Positions 16,984 to 26,633 are shown, counted from the first letter of the stretch. The stretch: 64,000 nt of DNA from Rhodanobacteraceae bacterium (GCA_024234055.1 JACKOW010000003.1:248001-312000), one strand, 5' to 3'. The notes: a model not told the origin generated them from the letters alone. Made by a program: numbers and translations.

Positions 16984-17478
16984 CTACGCTGGCTGACGCA
17001 GAAACAGGCCCATGTAGTGATCCGAAAGCTCGCGCATCTGGCCCGCTTGCGGCGCACAACGCGCCAGAGTGCGTTCAATGACGAATCCCAGTCGCTGGTA
17101 GCAAGCGATTGCGCGACGGTTGCGGCTGTCGACAATCAGGTCGATGCGCGCCACACCGCCGCGCTTCAGTTCCTCGATCAGATCCCCCAGCACCTGCTGC
17201 GCCAGACCCTTGCCCTGATGCTCGGGCGCCAGGGCGATGGTGCTGAGGTAGGCGCTGATGCCGGCAGCACTGACCAGCAGACTGAGATGGTGGAAGCCGA
17301 CCACTACGCCGCCGAGCTCCCAGACCTGAAAACTCGGACGCGCACACAGATCGTCGAACAGCGGCTCGAAGTCTTGCAGCGCCATCGATTCGCGCCCAAG
17401 CCAGGCGGCGATCTGCGGATGGGCATAGATGGCGTGCACCGCCGCCAGATCCTTCGCAGTGGCGAGACGGGTGGTCAT
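16984..17478 (-). CDS. GNAT-family N-acetyltransferase
   Basis: A 164-residue GNAT enzyme of unknown substrate. The acetyl-CoA loop appears as EHQGKGLAQQ, with a preceding strand ending in LSTIALAP and a C-terminal CYQRLGFVIE typical of the fold. The ATG at 17478 (MTTRLATAKD) is preferred; a longer frame start at 17568 would run into the gene upstream. It sits 52 bp after the FG-GAP protein gene and may be its operon's last gene, or be separate. Nothing in the context names a substrate. Confidence 0.75.
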   Translation of the reverse strand: MTTRLATAKDLAAVHAIYAHPQIAAWLGRESMALQDFEPLFDDLCARPSFQVWELGGVVVGFHHLSLLVSAAGISAYLSTIALAPEHQGKGLAQQVLGDLIEELKRGGVARIDLIVDSRNRRAIACYQRLGFVIERTLARCAPQAGQMRELSDHYMGLFLRQPA

Positions 17479-17530
17479 CTGCAAGCAATGGTCGGAATCG
17501 GCATGCCCCAATGTATAGCGCGTGCCGTCT

Positions 17531-19111
17531 TCAATCGCGCGTCGCGAATACCCGGTCCGGGTCGTCAACGGTCAGCAAGGCCTGAGCATCGGGCTCGGCG
17601 ATGCAGGTGGTGCGGCCATCGGGCCAGTCGATCTCCAGCGCATCGGCCCGGGTTGCCGGACCCAGCCCGAAATGGGCCTCGACGGGGCTGGAGGACTGGA
17701 AATGACTGCCAGCCATCAATACCCGGGTTTGGATCTGCCCATCCAGACGCAGCCGCAGCCGTGCGCCTACCGCCTGAGCATTGGCGCCGCCCGTGCGCAA
17801 GCGCACGCCCAGCCCGTGATTGGCAGCTGGCGCGTCGTTTCGATACAGGCGGCCATTGCCTTCGTTGTTGGCGATGTAGATGTCGATATCGCCGTCGCGA
17901 TCGTAGTCGAAGCAAGCGATGCCACGTCCCTGCCTGGTGTCATCGATGCCCAGAGCCAGCGCCTTCTCGACGAAGGTGCCATCGCCCTGATTGACGAAGA
18001 GCCGACTGGGATCGGCGTTGAACACCGGGTGGTTGCCGAAAGGCATGCCGTTGACGTTAAAGATGTCGAGCCAGCCATCCTGGTTGAAATCGGCAAAACA
18101 GCTGCCCCAACCCCAATAGCCCTGACGCACGCCAGCGGCGGCGCTGACGTCGACGAAGACGCCATTGCCATCGTTGCGGTAGAGCCGATTGCCGGTGATG
18201 CCCTGCCCGGCCACCGGCACGCCTGCCGGGTCGTAGATCGAGCTGACGAACCAGTCGAGGTCGCCGTCGTTGTCGTAGTCACCGACATCGGCACCCATGC
18301 CGTTCTCATCATCGAACAACAGCGGATCGAGCATCTGGAACTGGCCGTTGCCGAGGTTGCGGAAGGCCTTGCTGGTACCGAAATCACTGGCCATCAGCAG
18401 ATCGACATCGCCATCGTCGTCAAAATCGACCAGATGCGGGCTGAAACTGTAGTCCGGCCCGGTGTAGGCCACGTTGATGCCGCTGCTGACGTCGATGTCG
18501 GTGAATCCGGATCCGGAATTGCGCCACAGGTGTCCGCTGGTGGGCGCAGCGCCGGTGCGGTTGTCCCAATGGCTGACCGCCAGATCGAGCCAGCCATCCC
18601 CATCGATATCGCCGGCGGCCGCGGAATAGGCGTCGATGGTCGACCCAGCCAGTCCCCAGGCCGCCGTGGCCTCGGTGTACTGGCCTGACTGGTTCAGATA
18701 CAGGCGGGTACCGAAGCCGCGCAGGCCGGTCAGCACCAGATCCAGGTCGCCGTTGTTGTCGAGGTCGGCCAACAGCGCGCCAGCCGCGACGTTGCCAGTG
18801 AGGTTCAGACCCACCTGCGCTGCCACTGATTGGAAGCCGCCATTGCCCAGATTGCGCAAGACCCGCAACGGCAGGTAGTCGCCCTGCGGGATGATCAGGT
18901 CGATATCGCCATCATTGTCGATATCCCCGGCGGCAACTCCCGCCGGCATCATGTCGCGGGTTTCGGAGTAGCCGAACTCGAAGCGGAACTGCGAGCTGGC
19001 ACCTGAGGCACTGGTGACGTCGACAAAACCCCAGTTGCCGCTGGCCGCAGCACCTGAACTCATTCCAGGTGCGGCAAGCAAGACGAGAATCGCTAATCCA
19101 GTGCTGTGCAT
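17531..19111 (-). CDS. Secreted FG-GAP (VCBS) repeat protein with ASPIC/UnbV C-terminus
   Basis: A 526-residue exported protein. A short hydrophobic leader (LAILVLLAAPGMSSGAAAS) is followed by about seven FG-GAP repeats, recognisable by calcium-binding cores such as DIDNDGDIDL, DLDNNGDLDL, DFDDDGDVDL, DYDNDGDLDW and DYDRDGDIDI. These should fold as an integrin-like beta-propeller. The last ~100 residues look like the ASPIC/UnbV domain found in CRTAC1-like proteins. The start lies 7 bp after the Ig-like gene's stop, so it is the third gene of an operon of secreted proteins. The function is not known. The leader has a weak basic n-region, so the exact start is uncertain. Confidence 0.85.
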   Translation of the reverse strand: MHSTGLAILVLLAAPGMSSGAAASGNWGFVDVTSASGASSQFRFEFGYSETRDMMPAGVAAGDIDNDGDIDLIIPQGDYLPLRVLRNLGNGGFQSVAAQVGLNLTGNVAAGALLADLDNNGDLDLVLTGLRGFGTRLYLNQSGQYTEATAAWGLAGSTIDAYSAAAGDIDGDGWLDLAVSHWDNRTGAAPTSGHLWRNSGSGFTDIDVSSGINVAYTGPDYSFSPHLVDFDDDGDVDLLMASDFGTSKAFRNLGNGQFQMLDPLLFDDENGMGADVGDYDNDGDLDWFVSSIYDPAGVPVAGQGITGNRLYRNDGNGVFVDVSAAAGVRQGYWGWGSCFADFNQDGWLDIFNVNGMPFGNHPVFNADPSRLFVNQGDGTFVEKALALGIDDTRQGRGIACFDYDRDGDIDIYIANNEGNGRLYRNDAPAANHGLGVRLRTGGANAQAVGARLRLRLDGQIQTRVLMAGSHFQSSSPVEAHFGLGPATRADALEIDWPDGRTTCIAEPDAQALLTVDDPDRVFATRD

Positions 19112-19118
19112 GGGGCTA

Positions 19119-21854
19119 TCAAAGTTGACGTCGGACTCCCGGCAACAGCACCAGACCGGCCATCAGCAGACCCAGCAACAGCAGACCCGGGCCACCGAGG
19201 GCAGGCACCTTGATCGCGGTGACCGTGACCGAAGCTGTGCCCGAGGACGGCAGATCATCGACGTCCCCGGAATAGGTCGCCACCAGCTGGTAGACGTTGA
19301 AATCTGCAAAGGTCACCACGCACGAAGTCTGTCCGTTGCCGTCCAGCACCAGGTTCTGACACACCGGCAGGGCCACGCCATTGGCGCTGATGCTCACGGT
19401 GCCGGACAGCGGCGGTACGCCGCCGCTGACGGTGATCGACAACTGCACCGGATCGCCTACGACCACCGCCTGTGGCGAAACCGTCAGTGTGGTCGTTGTC
19501 GGCACCCTTTCCACGGGCAGCGACAGCGCGCCCGAGGAGGCCAGGTTGTTGGCATCACCGGAATAGTTGGCAACGAGATTGCGCGCGCCTTCGGGCGAGA
19601 AGCTGGTGCTGCAGCTGGCCGTTGCAGCCACCACGGTCACCGCGGCACACCCGGCAATCGGATTGGCGCCTTCCAGGAATGCGACCGTGCCTGTGGTGTT
19701 GACGCCATCGCTGACGGTGGCCGTCAGTACCACCGTCTGACCGACAATCGCCGGATTCGGTACGGCGCTCAGCGCAGTAGTCGTGGGCGCCGGGTTGACC
19801 GTCTGCGCCGCGGTGGCGGACGACGGCAGATTGTTGACATCGCCCGAATAGCTGGCCGTCAGGGTCTTGGCGCCGGCCGTCTGCGAGCTGAGATTGCAGC
19901 TGACCGCCGGCAGCGCGATCGTGCAGCTGGCGCCGGTGCCGTCATCGACCATGACGCTTCCAGTTGGCGTACCAAAGCCGGTCACGCTGACCGTCACCGC
20001 ATAGGGCTGACCGGCAACGCTCGGCGACGGCACCACGGTAACGATCGTGGTGGTCGAGGGTGCCCGGTCTATGGTGTAGGGCTCGGTGTCGGCACTCGGC
20101 AGGTTGTTGACATCGCCGCCGTAGCTGGCGGTCAGAGTCTTTGCGCCGGCGAGGTTGGATGTCAGATTGCAGCTGCTTGCAGGCAGCACCACGGTGCAAC
20201 TGGCGCCGGCGCCATCGTCGATGACGACATTGCCGACCGGCACACCAAAGCCGGTCACGCTGACGCTGACCGCATAGGCTTGACCGACCACGCTGCTGGC
20301 GACTGGCACAACGCCGGTGATGGTCGTGACTGAGGCCGCGCGAAGCACTTCGTGCGCTGCGGTGGCGCTGCTGGGCAGATTGAATCCGTCGCCAGGATAG
20401 CTGGCGCTGATGGTCTTCGGTCCGGCCACGGTGGATGTCAGCATGCAGCTGACAGCGGGCAGCGTAATGGTGCACATCGCGCCGTTGCCATCGTCGACGC
20501 TGACGTCGCCGCCAGGCGGACCAAAGCCACTGACGCTGACGCTGACCACATAGCTCTGACCCACCGTGCTGGGTGAGGGCACGATGCTGTCGATCTGGGT
20601 GCTGCTCGGGGCTCTATCGACCGTCAGCGCCGCCGTGTCGCTGCTACCCGCATAGCTGCTGTCGCCACCGTAGCTGGCAGTGATCGTCAAGGGTCCGACA
20701 ACAACGGAGGTCAGCTGGCAACTGCTGGCTGGGAGCACGATGGTGCATTGGGCGCCGTTGCCGTCGCCGACCACCACGCTGCCGGTAGGCGTACCGCTGG
20801 CGGCCGACACCGCCACGGTGACGGTGTAGGGCTGACCGACCACCGCCGGCGACGGCGATATCGAGACAATGCTGGTGGTCGAGGGCAACAAGCCCTTGAG
20901 CAGATCGAACATGCCATCCACGATCCGATTGGCGGCGATCGGCGCGGAACTGAAGCTGGCCGCGCCGGTGCCGAGATCGAAGGAGATCAGATCGAATCCG
21001 CTCATGCCGACACGGGTACCGACGGCGCGCAGTGCGCCATCGTTGACGGTGACGGTATCCGGAGCAATGGCACAGCAATCGGCGGTTGCGGCACCGATGG
21101 GAGACAGGTTGGCGCTGCTCGGATCGACGCTCACCAGTTGCAGGCTGTAGTTTGCGGGCGCACCACTGGCCAGCTGCTGCAGCCCAATCAGCGTGTTGGT
21201 CAATCGATCGGTGACCAGTGCCACCAGCTCGGCGCTCATGGCGGTCTGGCTCACCGCGGGAGAGCTGGTGGAGAATCCGATCAGCATCTGGGTTCCGGGC
21301 GCGCCTTGCAGGCGACCGACCGCGTAGAGCACGCCGCTGCGTTCGGCCACAGCCCCGGAAATCAGCTGACAGCAGTCCGCTGCACCCGGATTGACCACTG
21401 TTGCGGTCGCGGTGGCGGTGTCCACTGCCAGCACGTCAAGCTGCGTGGCCGACACCTGACGCAGGGCCAGCAGGCGCTGGGTACTCTGCTCGAAAGCGGC
21501 GCCGACGATACGTCCAGGCAGGGACAGGCTGCCCACCAGCGCCCCGGCGCCGCTGAGCGCATCAAAACGATAGAGCACGCTGATCGACGGATCGGACGAA
21601 CTTGGCCCGAACGCAAACAGCACCTGCGAGAAGGGGTCAAAGGCGTTGGCACTCATTGCCACTTCACAGCAGGCCGCCGCACCGGTGCCAAGATCGGTCA
21701 GCGAGCCGTCCGCGGGATTGATCGCTGCCAGCGTGGTGCTGCCCGTGCTGCGGTCGTAGCTCAGGGCGTACAGCTGTGCTGCGGCCGGACTGGCCTGCAG
21801 CAAGGCCACCAAAGCCAGCGCCGCGCTGGCCAACAAGGGCAGGAGGGTGCGCAT
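19119..21854 (-). CDS. Secreted Ig-like repeat protein with CC-motif triplication and IPTL-CTERM-like tail
   Basis: A 911-residue exported protein with four parts: (1) a signal peptide, about 1-27; (2) a region of about 300 residues with three repeats, each carrying adjacent cysteines at C62-C63, C161-C162 and C260-C261, exactly 99 residues apart, and looking like propeller blades; (3) six bacterial Ig-like (Big_3 type) repeats, each with two cysteines, in the first four as C-x8-C (for example CTIVLPASSC); (4) a C-terminal tail with VPALGGPG, a hydrophobic helix and a basic end, resembling the IPTL-CTERM sorting signal. Relatives of that signal are handled by exosortase H, but the WG of IPTLxxWG is missing. 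It is the middle gene of the secreted-protein operon, starting 11 bp after the S74 gene. The function is unknown; a surface or matrix protein is likely. Confidence 0.85.
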   Translation of the reverse strand: MRTLLPLLASAALALVALLQASPAAAQLYALSYDRSTGSTTLAAINPADGSLTDLGTGAAACCEVAMSANAFDPFSQVLFAFGPSSSDPSISVLYRFDALSGAGALVGSLSLPGRIVGAAFEQSTQRLLALRQVSATQLDVLAVDTATATATVVNPGAADCCQLISGAVAERSGVLYAVGRLQGAPGTQMLIGFSTSSPAVSQTAMSAELVALVTDRLTNTLIGLQQLASGAPANYSLQLVSVDPSSANLSPIGAATADCCAIAPDTVTVNDGALRAVGTRVGMSGFDLISFDLGTGAASFSSAPIAANRIVDGMFDLLKGLLPSTTSIVSISPSPAVVGQPYTVTVAVSAASGTPTGSVVVGDGNGAQCTIVLPASSCQLTSVVVGPLTITASYGGDSSYAGSSDTAALTVDRAPSSTQIDSIVPSPSTVGQSYVVSVSVSGFGPPGGDVSVDDGNGAMCTITLPAVSCMLTSTVAGPKTISASYPGDGFNLPSSATAAHEVLRAASVTTITGVVPVASSVVGQAYAVSVSVTGFGVPVGNVVIDDGAGASCTVVLPASSCNLTSNLAGAKTLTASYGGDVNNLPSADTEPYTIDRAPSTTTIVTVVPSPSVAGQPYAVTVSVTGFGTPTGSVMVDDGTGASCTIALPAVSCNLSSQTAGAKTLTASYSGDVNNLPSSATAAQTVNPAPTTTALSAVPNPAIVGQTVVLTATVSDGVNTTGTVAFLEGANPIAGCAAVTVVAATASCSTSFSPEGARNLVANYSGDANNLASSGALSLPVERVPTTTTLTVSPQAVVVGDPVQLSITVSGGVPPLSGTVSISANGVALPVCQNLVLDGNGQTSCVVTFADFNVYQLVATYSGDVDDLPSSGTASVTVTAIKVPALGGPGLLLLGLLMAGLVLLPGVRRQL

Positions 21855-21865
21855 GACCGCGCCCC

Positions 21866-23398
21866 TCAGTGGGCGTTGGCGTCAGAACGCAACAGCGCTG
21901 CTTCCAGCCGCTCCAGGCGGGCTTCCAGCTCGGCAATGCGCCGATCGCGCTTGTCGATCTCGGCACTCAGCGCCTGACTGGCCGCCAGCGCGACGCCGGC
22001 CACGTCCGCCGGCGCCAGTGAACGTTCGCTCACGCCGAAGCCGAAGGTGCGATAGAAGTCCTCGGCCACCGGGCCGATATGACGATCGCCATCACTAGTC
22101 TTGATGTAGTTCCAGCTGAAGATCGGCAACTGGCGCAGCTGAGACAGCAGTTCACCACCGGCGACGGCGACGAAGTTTTCCTTGCTGTAGCGGCTGGACA
22201 GCTGGGTAATGGTGCCACCCACGAACAGATTGCCGGCGCTGTCGAGCTCCAGCCGACGCTCCTCGGTGGCCGGATCCGAATCGTCGGGCAGATCAACACG
22301 CAGCAAGGCATCCGTGTAGGCAGGCCCGCGCCTCAGGTGCAGCGCCGCCAGAGGGGCGGAGTTACCCATGGCCACATCACCGTCGGAATCCACGAAAAAA
22401 CTGCTGGTCGGCGCACCAGGTCGGATGCGAAAGGGCAACTGGGAACCGTTGGTGACATCACGCACGAAGAATTGGGTCTCGTTGCCCGCGACATCCCAGA
22501 TCTGGGCCAGGAATCCACTGGAACTGTTCTGGTCCAGCCGGACTCCCGGCGTGTTGCCCGTGTTGATGTGCAAATCCAGTACCGGGGCGCTGATCCCCAA
22601 GCCAATGCGACCGGAGCTGTCCACGTAGAGTGCATTGGCGCGGGCCGCTGCTTCCACGGTAAAGGGCCGCGCCGACGTACCGCGGTCAAGGAAGGCGAGG
22701 TAGTTCAGGCCGCCGCTGGCGCTGTCGTTCGCGGTGATCTCCCAGTCGTTGCTGGGAAAGGCCCCGACCGAAGTATCCTCGAAATTGACGCGGGTGTTGT
22801 TTTCCTTCAAGCGCAAGGTGTCGAAACCGAAACTCTCGTTATTGACACAATCCATGCCTATGCAGGCACTGCCGTCGACGATCAGGTCATCGGCAATCAC
22901 CTGATCCTTGAGTCCCAGCTCCGCCTTGCCTCCACGCGCCGTCGAGGTACCTGCGGCAGTGCTCTTGTCGGGCACGCTGCTGCTGGCCTCCTCCAGATCC
23001 ATTGGCGCAAAGCGGCCGTTCTGGATCAGGAACAAGCCCGATTGCGTGGGCAGCGCGGCCGGCCAACCGGCCGGCAACTCGGTGACGCCAGCCTCGCGCG
23101 CCTGACCGCCCGCCTGACGCTGGGCCGTGGAAATCTGCGGCGCAAACACCAGCGACCACTTCCAGGTGCCATTGGCGAGATTGCCCAGCCCCGGCACCGC
23201 AGAGTTGATCGTGACGGCTTGACCGGCTGCGAAGTCAATGCTGGCGCGCTGCCCATTGGGGCCGCTCAAGAGCAGCGTGGCCGTACTGGAATTGGCCGGT
23301 CGGATCCAGGAATAACTGTCACTACTGCTCTGTGCGTAGCCCATTGAGCCCGCGGTCAAGACCAGTGCCATGACCAGAAACAGGGGGGACTTGCGCAT
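21866..23398 (-). CDS. Secreted peptidase S74 (endosialidase-type chaperone) domain protein
   Basis: A 510-residue protein with a clear signal peptide (MRKSPLFLVMALVLTAGSMGYAQ). A long beta-rich, tail-fibre-like body follows, with repeated segments such as ALYVDSSGRIGLG and SSFFVDSDGDVAMG. The C-terminal S74 domain (about 400-510) is an intramolecular chaperone that trimerises beta-helical fibres and can cut itself off at a conserved serine; the SSRYSKEN segment is the expected site. The last 40 residues form a coiled coil with KRDRRIAELEARLERLEAALL-like heptads. It is the first gene of the three-gene secreted operon, 81 bp after lpxK, with GGAG before the ATG. The signal peptide and absence of phage genes argue against a phage tail fibre. 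Confidence 0.82.
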   Translation of the reverse strand: MRKSPLFLVMALVLTAGSMGYAQSSSDSYSWIRPANSSTATLLLSGPNGQRASIDFAAGQAVTINSAVPGLGNLANGTWKWSLVFAPQISTAQRQAGGQAREAGVTELPAGWPAALPTQSGLFLIQNGRFAPMDLEEASSSVPDKSTAAGTSTARGGKAELGLKDQVIADDLIVDGSACIGMDCVNNESFGFDTLRLKENNTRVNFEDTSVGAFPSNDWEITANDSASGGLNYLAFLDRGTSARPFTVEAAARANALYVDSSGRIGLGISAPVLDLHINTGNTPGVRLDQNSSSGFLAQIWDVAGNETQFFVRDVTNGSQLPFRIRPGAPTSSFFVDSDGDVAMGNSAPLAALHLRRGPAYTDALLRVDLPDDSDPATEERRLELDSAGNLFVGGTITQLSSRYSKENFVAVAGGELLSQLRQLPIFSWNYIKTSDGDRHIGPVAEDFYRTFGFGVSERSLAPADVAGVALAASQALSAEIDKRDRRIAELEARLERLEAALLRSDANAH

Positions 23399-23479
23399 GG
23401 CCAGACTCCGGTCGGATTCGAGGCCACTAGGCTACCGGCAACAAGGCCTCAGTGTCGCCCATCACGTAACAATGTGTAT

Positions 23480-24469
23480 CTATCTTCCGCTGGCGGCTTC
23501 GATAGCCGAAATCGCCGCGGCCACCACGGCCGGATCGATCTCAGCCCGCACTTCCAGCACATACCAATCGACGTCGGAGGCCAGCTTGACCGCGTCCTTT
23601 TCGGTGGTGATGCACGGCAGCCCGTCATCGAACTCGGGCATGCCCGACCGCGCGTAATCGTGATGATCCGCCAGTGTGTGCTCGATCACCTCGATGCCCA
23701 ATGAGCGTACCGTCGCGAACACCCGCGCCGGGTTGCCGGTGCCGGCAATCACATGTGCCTTGCGCCCACGCCACTCCTGCAGGGACTCGGGGCGCTCGGA
23801 TCCCAACTTGCGAAGTGCCCTGACCTTGAGGGTCATCGCCAGCTCGCCCGCCTGCGGCTCGCCACCATTGCGCACCCGCAACTGCGTCTTGCGCAAACGG
23901 CTCAGCGGCGCCCGCAGCGGCCCGGCCGGCAGCAATCGACCGTTGCCGAAACCGCGCTGACCATCAATGACCACGATCTCGCAGCAGCGCGGCAGCGCCA
24001 TGTGCTCCAGGCCATCATCGGAAATCAACACATCCAGCGGTACCACGCCGATCAGTCGCTGCGCGGCCGCGACCCGATCCTCGCCCACCGCCACCGGGGC
24101 GCGACTGAGACGAGCTATCAGCAAGGGCTCGTCGCCGACTTCGGCCGCCGTACTGGCACGATCCACCAGGCGCACACCAGTGGTTCTGCGGCCATAACCG
24201 CGGCTGATCACGCCGACGCCATAGCCCTGCGCACGCAGCGCCTCCACCAGGGCGATGGTCAACGGCGTCTTGCCGGTGCCGCCGACGGTGAGGTTGCCGA
24301 CGACGATGACCGGCACTTCCAGCCGCCGCGGTCGACGCAGGCGCAGCCGCCAGGGCAGTTGCACCAGCAGACGCAGGCCGCCATAGACCACGCTGCCGAG
24401 CTTCAGGTACCACGGTATCGCCGCGCCCTCGTACCAAATCGAGTGCAGCCGCTCAGGGGATATCGGCAT
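23480..24469 (-). CDS. lpxK: Tetraacyldisaccharide 4'-kinase
   Basis: Phosphorylates the 4' position of the lipid A precursor to give lipid IVA at the inner membrane. The P-loop GNLTVGGTGKTPL is at 58-70, after a hydrophobic N-terminal segment. The ATG at 24469 (MPISPERLHS) is chosen; it overlaps the msbA end by 17 bp and gives 329 residues, the normal size. Earlier in-frame ATGs lie within msbA. It is the last gene of the long sdhC-to-lpxK chain; trm112/kdsB, which often follow lpxK in relatives, are absent here. Confidence 0.93.
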   Translation of the reverse strand: MPISPERLHSIWYEGAAIPWYLKLGSVVYGGLRLLVQLPWRLRLRRPRRLEVPVIVVGNLTVGGTGKTPLTIALVEALRAQGYGVGVISRGYGRRTTGVRLVDRASTAAEVGDEPLLIARLSRAPVAVGEDRVAAAQRLIGVVPLDVLISDDGLEHMALPRCCEIVVIDGQRGFGNGRLLPAGPLRAPLSRLRKTQLRVRNGGEPQAGELAMTLKVRALRKLGSERPESLQEWRGRKAHVIAGTGNPARVFATVRSLGIEVIEHTLADHHDYARSGMPEFDDGLPCITTEKDAVKLASDVDWYVLEVRAEIDPAVVAAAISAIEAASGR

Positions 24470-26214
24470 CGACCGCATCCTCGCGCGAGCGATAGAGCTG
24501 GGCATACATGCCGCCCTGGGCCAGCAACTCGGCGTGACTGCCTTGCTCGACGATGCGTCCCTCGTCCATGACCACGATGCGATCGGCCTGCTCCACCGTA
24601 CTCAAGCGGTGGGCAATGACAACGGGTCGTGCGGCCGTTCATGGCGCTGCGCAGCGCCTGCTGTACCTGGCGCTCGGAGGTGTTGTCGAGGGCCGAAGTG
24701 GCCTCATCCAGGATCAGGATCGGCGCATTCTTGAGCAGCGCCCGGGCAATCGCCAGACGCTGGCGCTGGCCACCGGACAGTGCAGCGCCACGCTCGCCAA
24801 TGGTGGTGTCAGGCCCTGCGGCAGCGCCTCGATGAACTCCCAGGCATGGGCCGCACGCGCGGCCGCCTCGATCTCTGCGCGCGAACTGCGACGCAGATCG
24901 CCGTAGGCAATATTGCGGGCCACCGAGTCGTTGAACAGCACGATCTGCTGACTGACCAGCGCCAACTGCCGCCGCAGTGCCGTCAGGCTGTAATCGTCCA
25001 GCGGCACACCGTCAATGCTGACCTGCCCGGAATCCGGATGGAGAAAGCGCGCCAGCAGCGCCACCAGCGAGCTCTTGCCGCTGCCGGATCGACCGACCAG
25101 GGCCACGGTTTCGCCGGCAGCCACGTGCAGATCGATGCCACCAAGGGCGTAGTCCTCCCGGCCGGGATAGCGCAAGCGTATGCCGTCCAGACGGATTTCG
25201 CCGCGCACGCGTTCCGGCGCATAGGTGCCCGGATCCGGTTCTGCGGCCTCATCCAGGATGGAGAACACCGACTCGGCCGCCGCCAGGCCACGCTGAATCA
25301 GCGATTGCGCGCTGGTCAACCGCTTCAGCGAGGGCAGGATCGCCAGCATCGCGGTCATGAAGGCGGTGAAAGCGCCGGGGGTCAGACGTTCCAGCTCACC
25401 CCGGCCGGGTGGCCACGTAGACCACCAACGCCAGACTGCTGGCCGCCAGGATCTGCACCAGCGCCGAACTCATGGCATTGGTGGCGGACACCTTCAGATG
25501 CTGGCGCCGATTGTGTTCATTGACCTTGGAGAAGCGCTCGGCTTCGTCCTGCTGGCCACCGTAGATCTTGATCTCGCGCTCGCCCAGGATCACGTCCTGC
25601 CCGATCTGGGTGACGTCGGCCACCGAGGTCTGGATGCGCCGGCTGATGGCGCGATAGCGCTTGGACACCAGCCGCACCACCAGGGCAATGGCCGGGCCGG
25701 CCAACAGCACCGATAGCGTCAACTGCGGGCTGTACCAGGTCATCACCCCGAGCAGGCCGATGATGATCAGCGAGTCCAGTACCCAGATCTTCAGGCCCTC
25801 GGTGCAGGCCTGCCCGATCTGTTCGACCTGGAAACTCAGGCGCGACAGTGCATCGCCGCTGGCGCGCTCGGCAAAAAAGCGCGAGGGCAGCACCAGGTAG
25901 CGCTCGAAGACCTGCGCCCGCAGATCGGCAATCATGCGCCGGCTGATCCAGGCCATGCCGTAGTCGCCGATGAAAACGCCGAGGCCGCGAGCCACGAACA
26001 GGGCGATGATGGCGAAGGGCAACCAGGCAATGACGCTGGCATTGCGCGCCCCCAAGGCATCATCGAGCAGCGGCTGCATCAGCGCTGTGAACCCTGCCGC
26101 GACGCTGGCTTCCAGCACCATACCGGCCAAGGCGCCCAGCGCTACCGGCCAATGCGGACGCGCATAGGGCAGCAGGCGCCGATACAGGCGCGGGTTGCCC
26201 GGATCTTCGGTCAC
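24453..26214 (-). CDS. msbA: Lipid A export ATP-binding/permease MsbA (three frameshifts)
   Basis: The lipid A flippase: six membrane helices followed by an ABC ATPase domain. All domains are recognisable, but not in one frame. Three single-base changes break it: an extra C in CCCC at 25399-25402, a missing C between 24810 and 24811, and an extra G in GGG at 24624-24626. Correcting all three gives a continuous protein of 586 residues, the usual size, with Walker A GRSGSGKSS, signature LSGGQRQRLAIARALL, Walker B LILDEATSALD and a normal C-terminus ending in DADIP. msbA is normally essential, so sequencing error is more likely than decay. The start overlaps exbD by 4 bp. Confidence 0.85.
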
Positions 26215-26633
26215 GGCGACTCGCTGGCGCGCACCGTCGCGATCGACAGATTGCGATAGCCGGTCTGTGCCAGCGCATCCATGGCCGTCACCACTGCCTG
26301 ATGCTGGGTGCGGGCATCGGCACGCAGCACCACCGACTGCTTGGCCGGGTCACCGCCCTGCTGCTGCAGCGCCGACTTCAACGTCTCGATACGGGAATTG
26401 ATGACTTCGCTGTTGTTGACGAAATAACGCCCTTCGGCGTCGATCTGCACGATCAGGGGTTGATCGGCCGCCGGGGTCGCTTCGCTGCTGGCCTCGGGCA
26501 ACTGCACCTTGATGCGCGAGTTCTGGTCAAAGGTGGCCGTCGCCATGAAGAAGATCAGCAGCACCAGAATCACGTCGATGAGCGGAATGACCGTAATTTC
26601 AAGGTCGTCACTCTCCGGTGCCGTGAACTTCAT
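26211..26633 (-). CDS. exbD: ExbD/TolR-family energy-transduction protein
   Basis: A 140-residue protein with one N-terminal membrane helix (about 15-35) carrying the conserved aspartate in PLIDVILVLLIFFM, which couples proton flow to motion. A periplasmic domain with a TolR/ExbD fold follows. It overlaps the exbB stop (ATGA) and the msbA start by 4 bp each. In Xanthomonas-type genomes this pair sits between comEC and msbA, as here. Whether it serves a TonB partner or an LPS/lipid task is not visible. Confidence 0.92.
   Translation of the reverse strand: MKFTAPESDDLEITVIPLIDVILVLLIFFMATATFDQNSRIKVQLPEASSEATPAADQPLIVQIDAEGRYFVNNSEVINSRIETLKSALQQQGGDPAKQSVVLRADARTQHQAVVTAMDALAQTGYRNLSIATVRASESP

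Noticed and set aside
16758..17135. N-terminal extension of glgP (about 126 codons)
   Set aside because: The extra residues are low-complexity and overlap the GNAT gene; the ATG at 16757 gives the family length.
21866..23398. Peptidase S74 gene as a prophage tail-fibre remnant
   Set aside because: It has a Sec signal peptide, lies in an operon of other secreted proteins, and no phage genes surround it.
24453..26214. msbA as a true pseudogene
   Set aside because: Three exactly repairable indels in a normally essential gene, with neighbours showing the same problem, favour sequence error; recorded as a frameshifted CDS.
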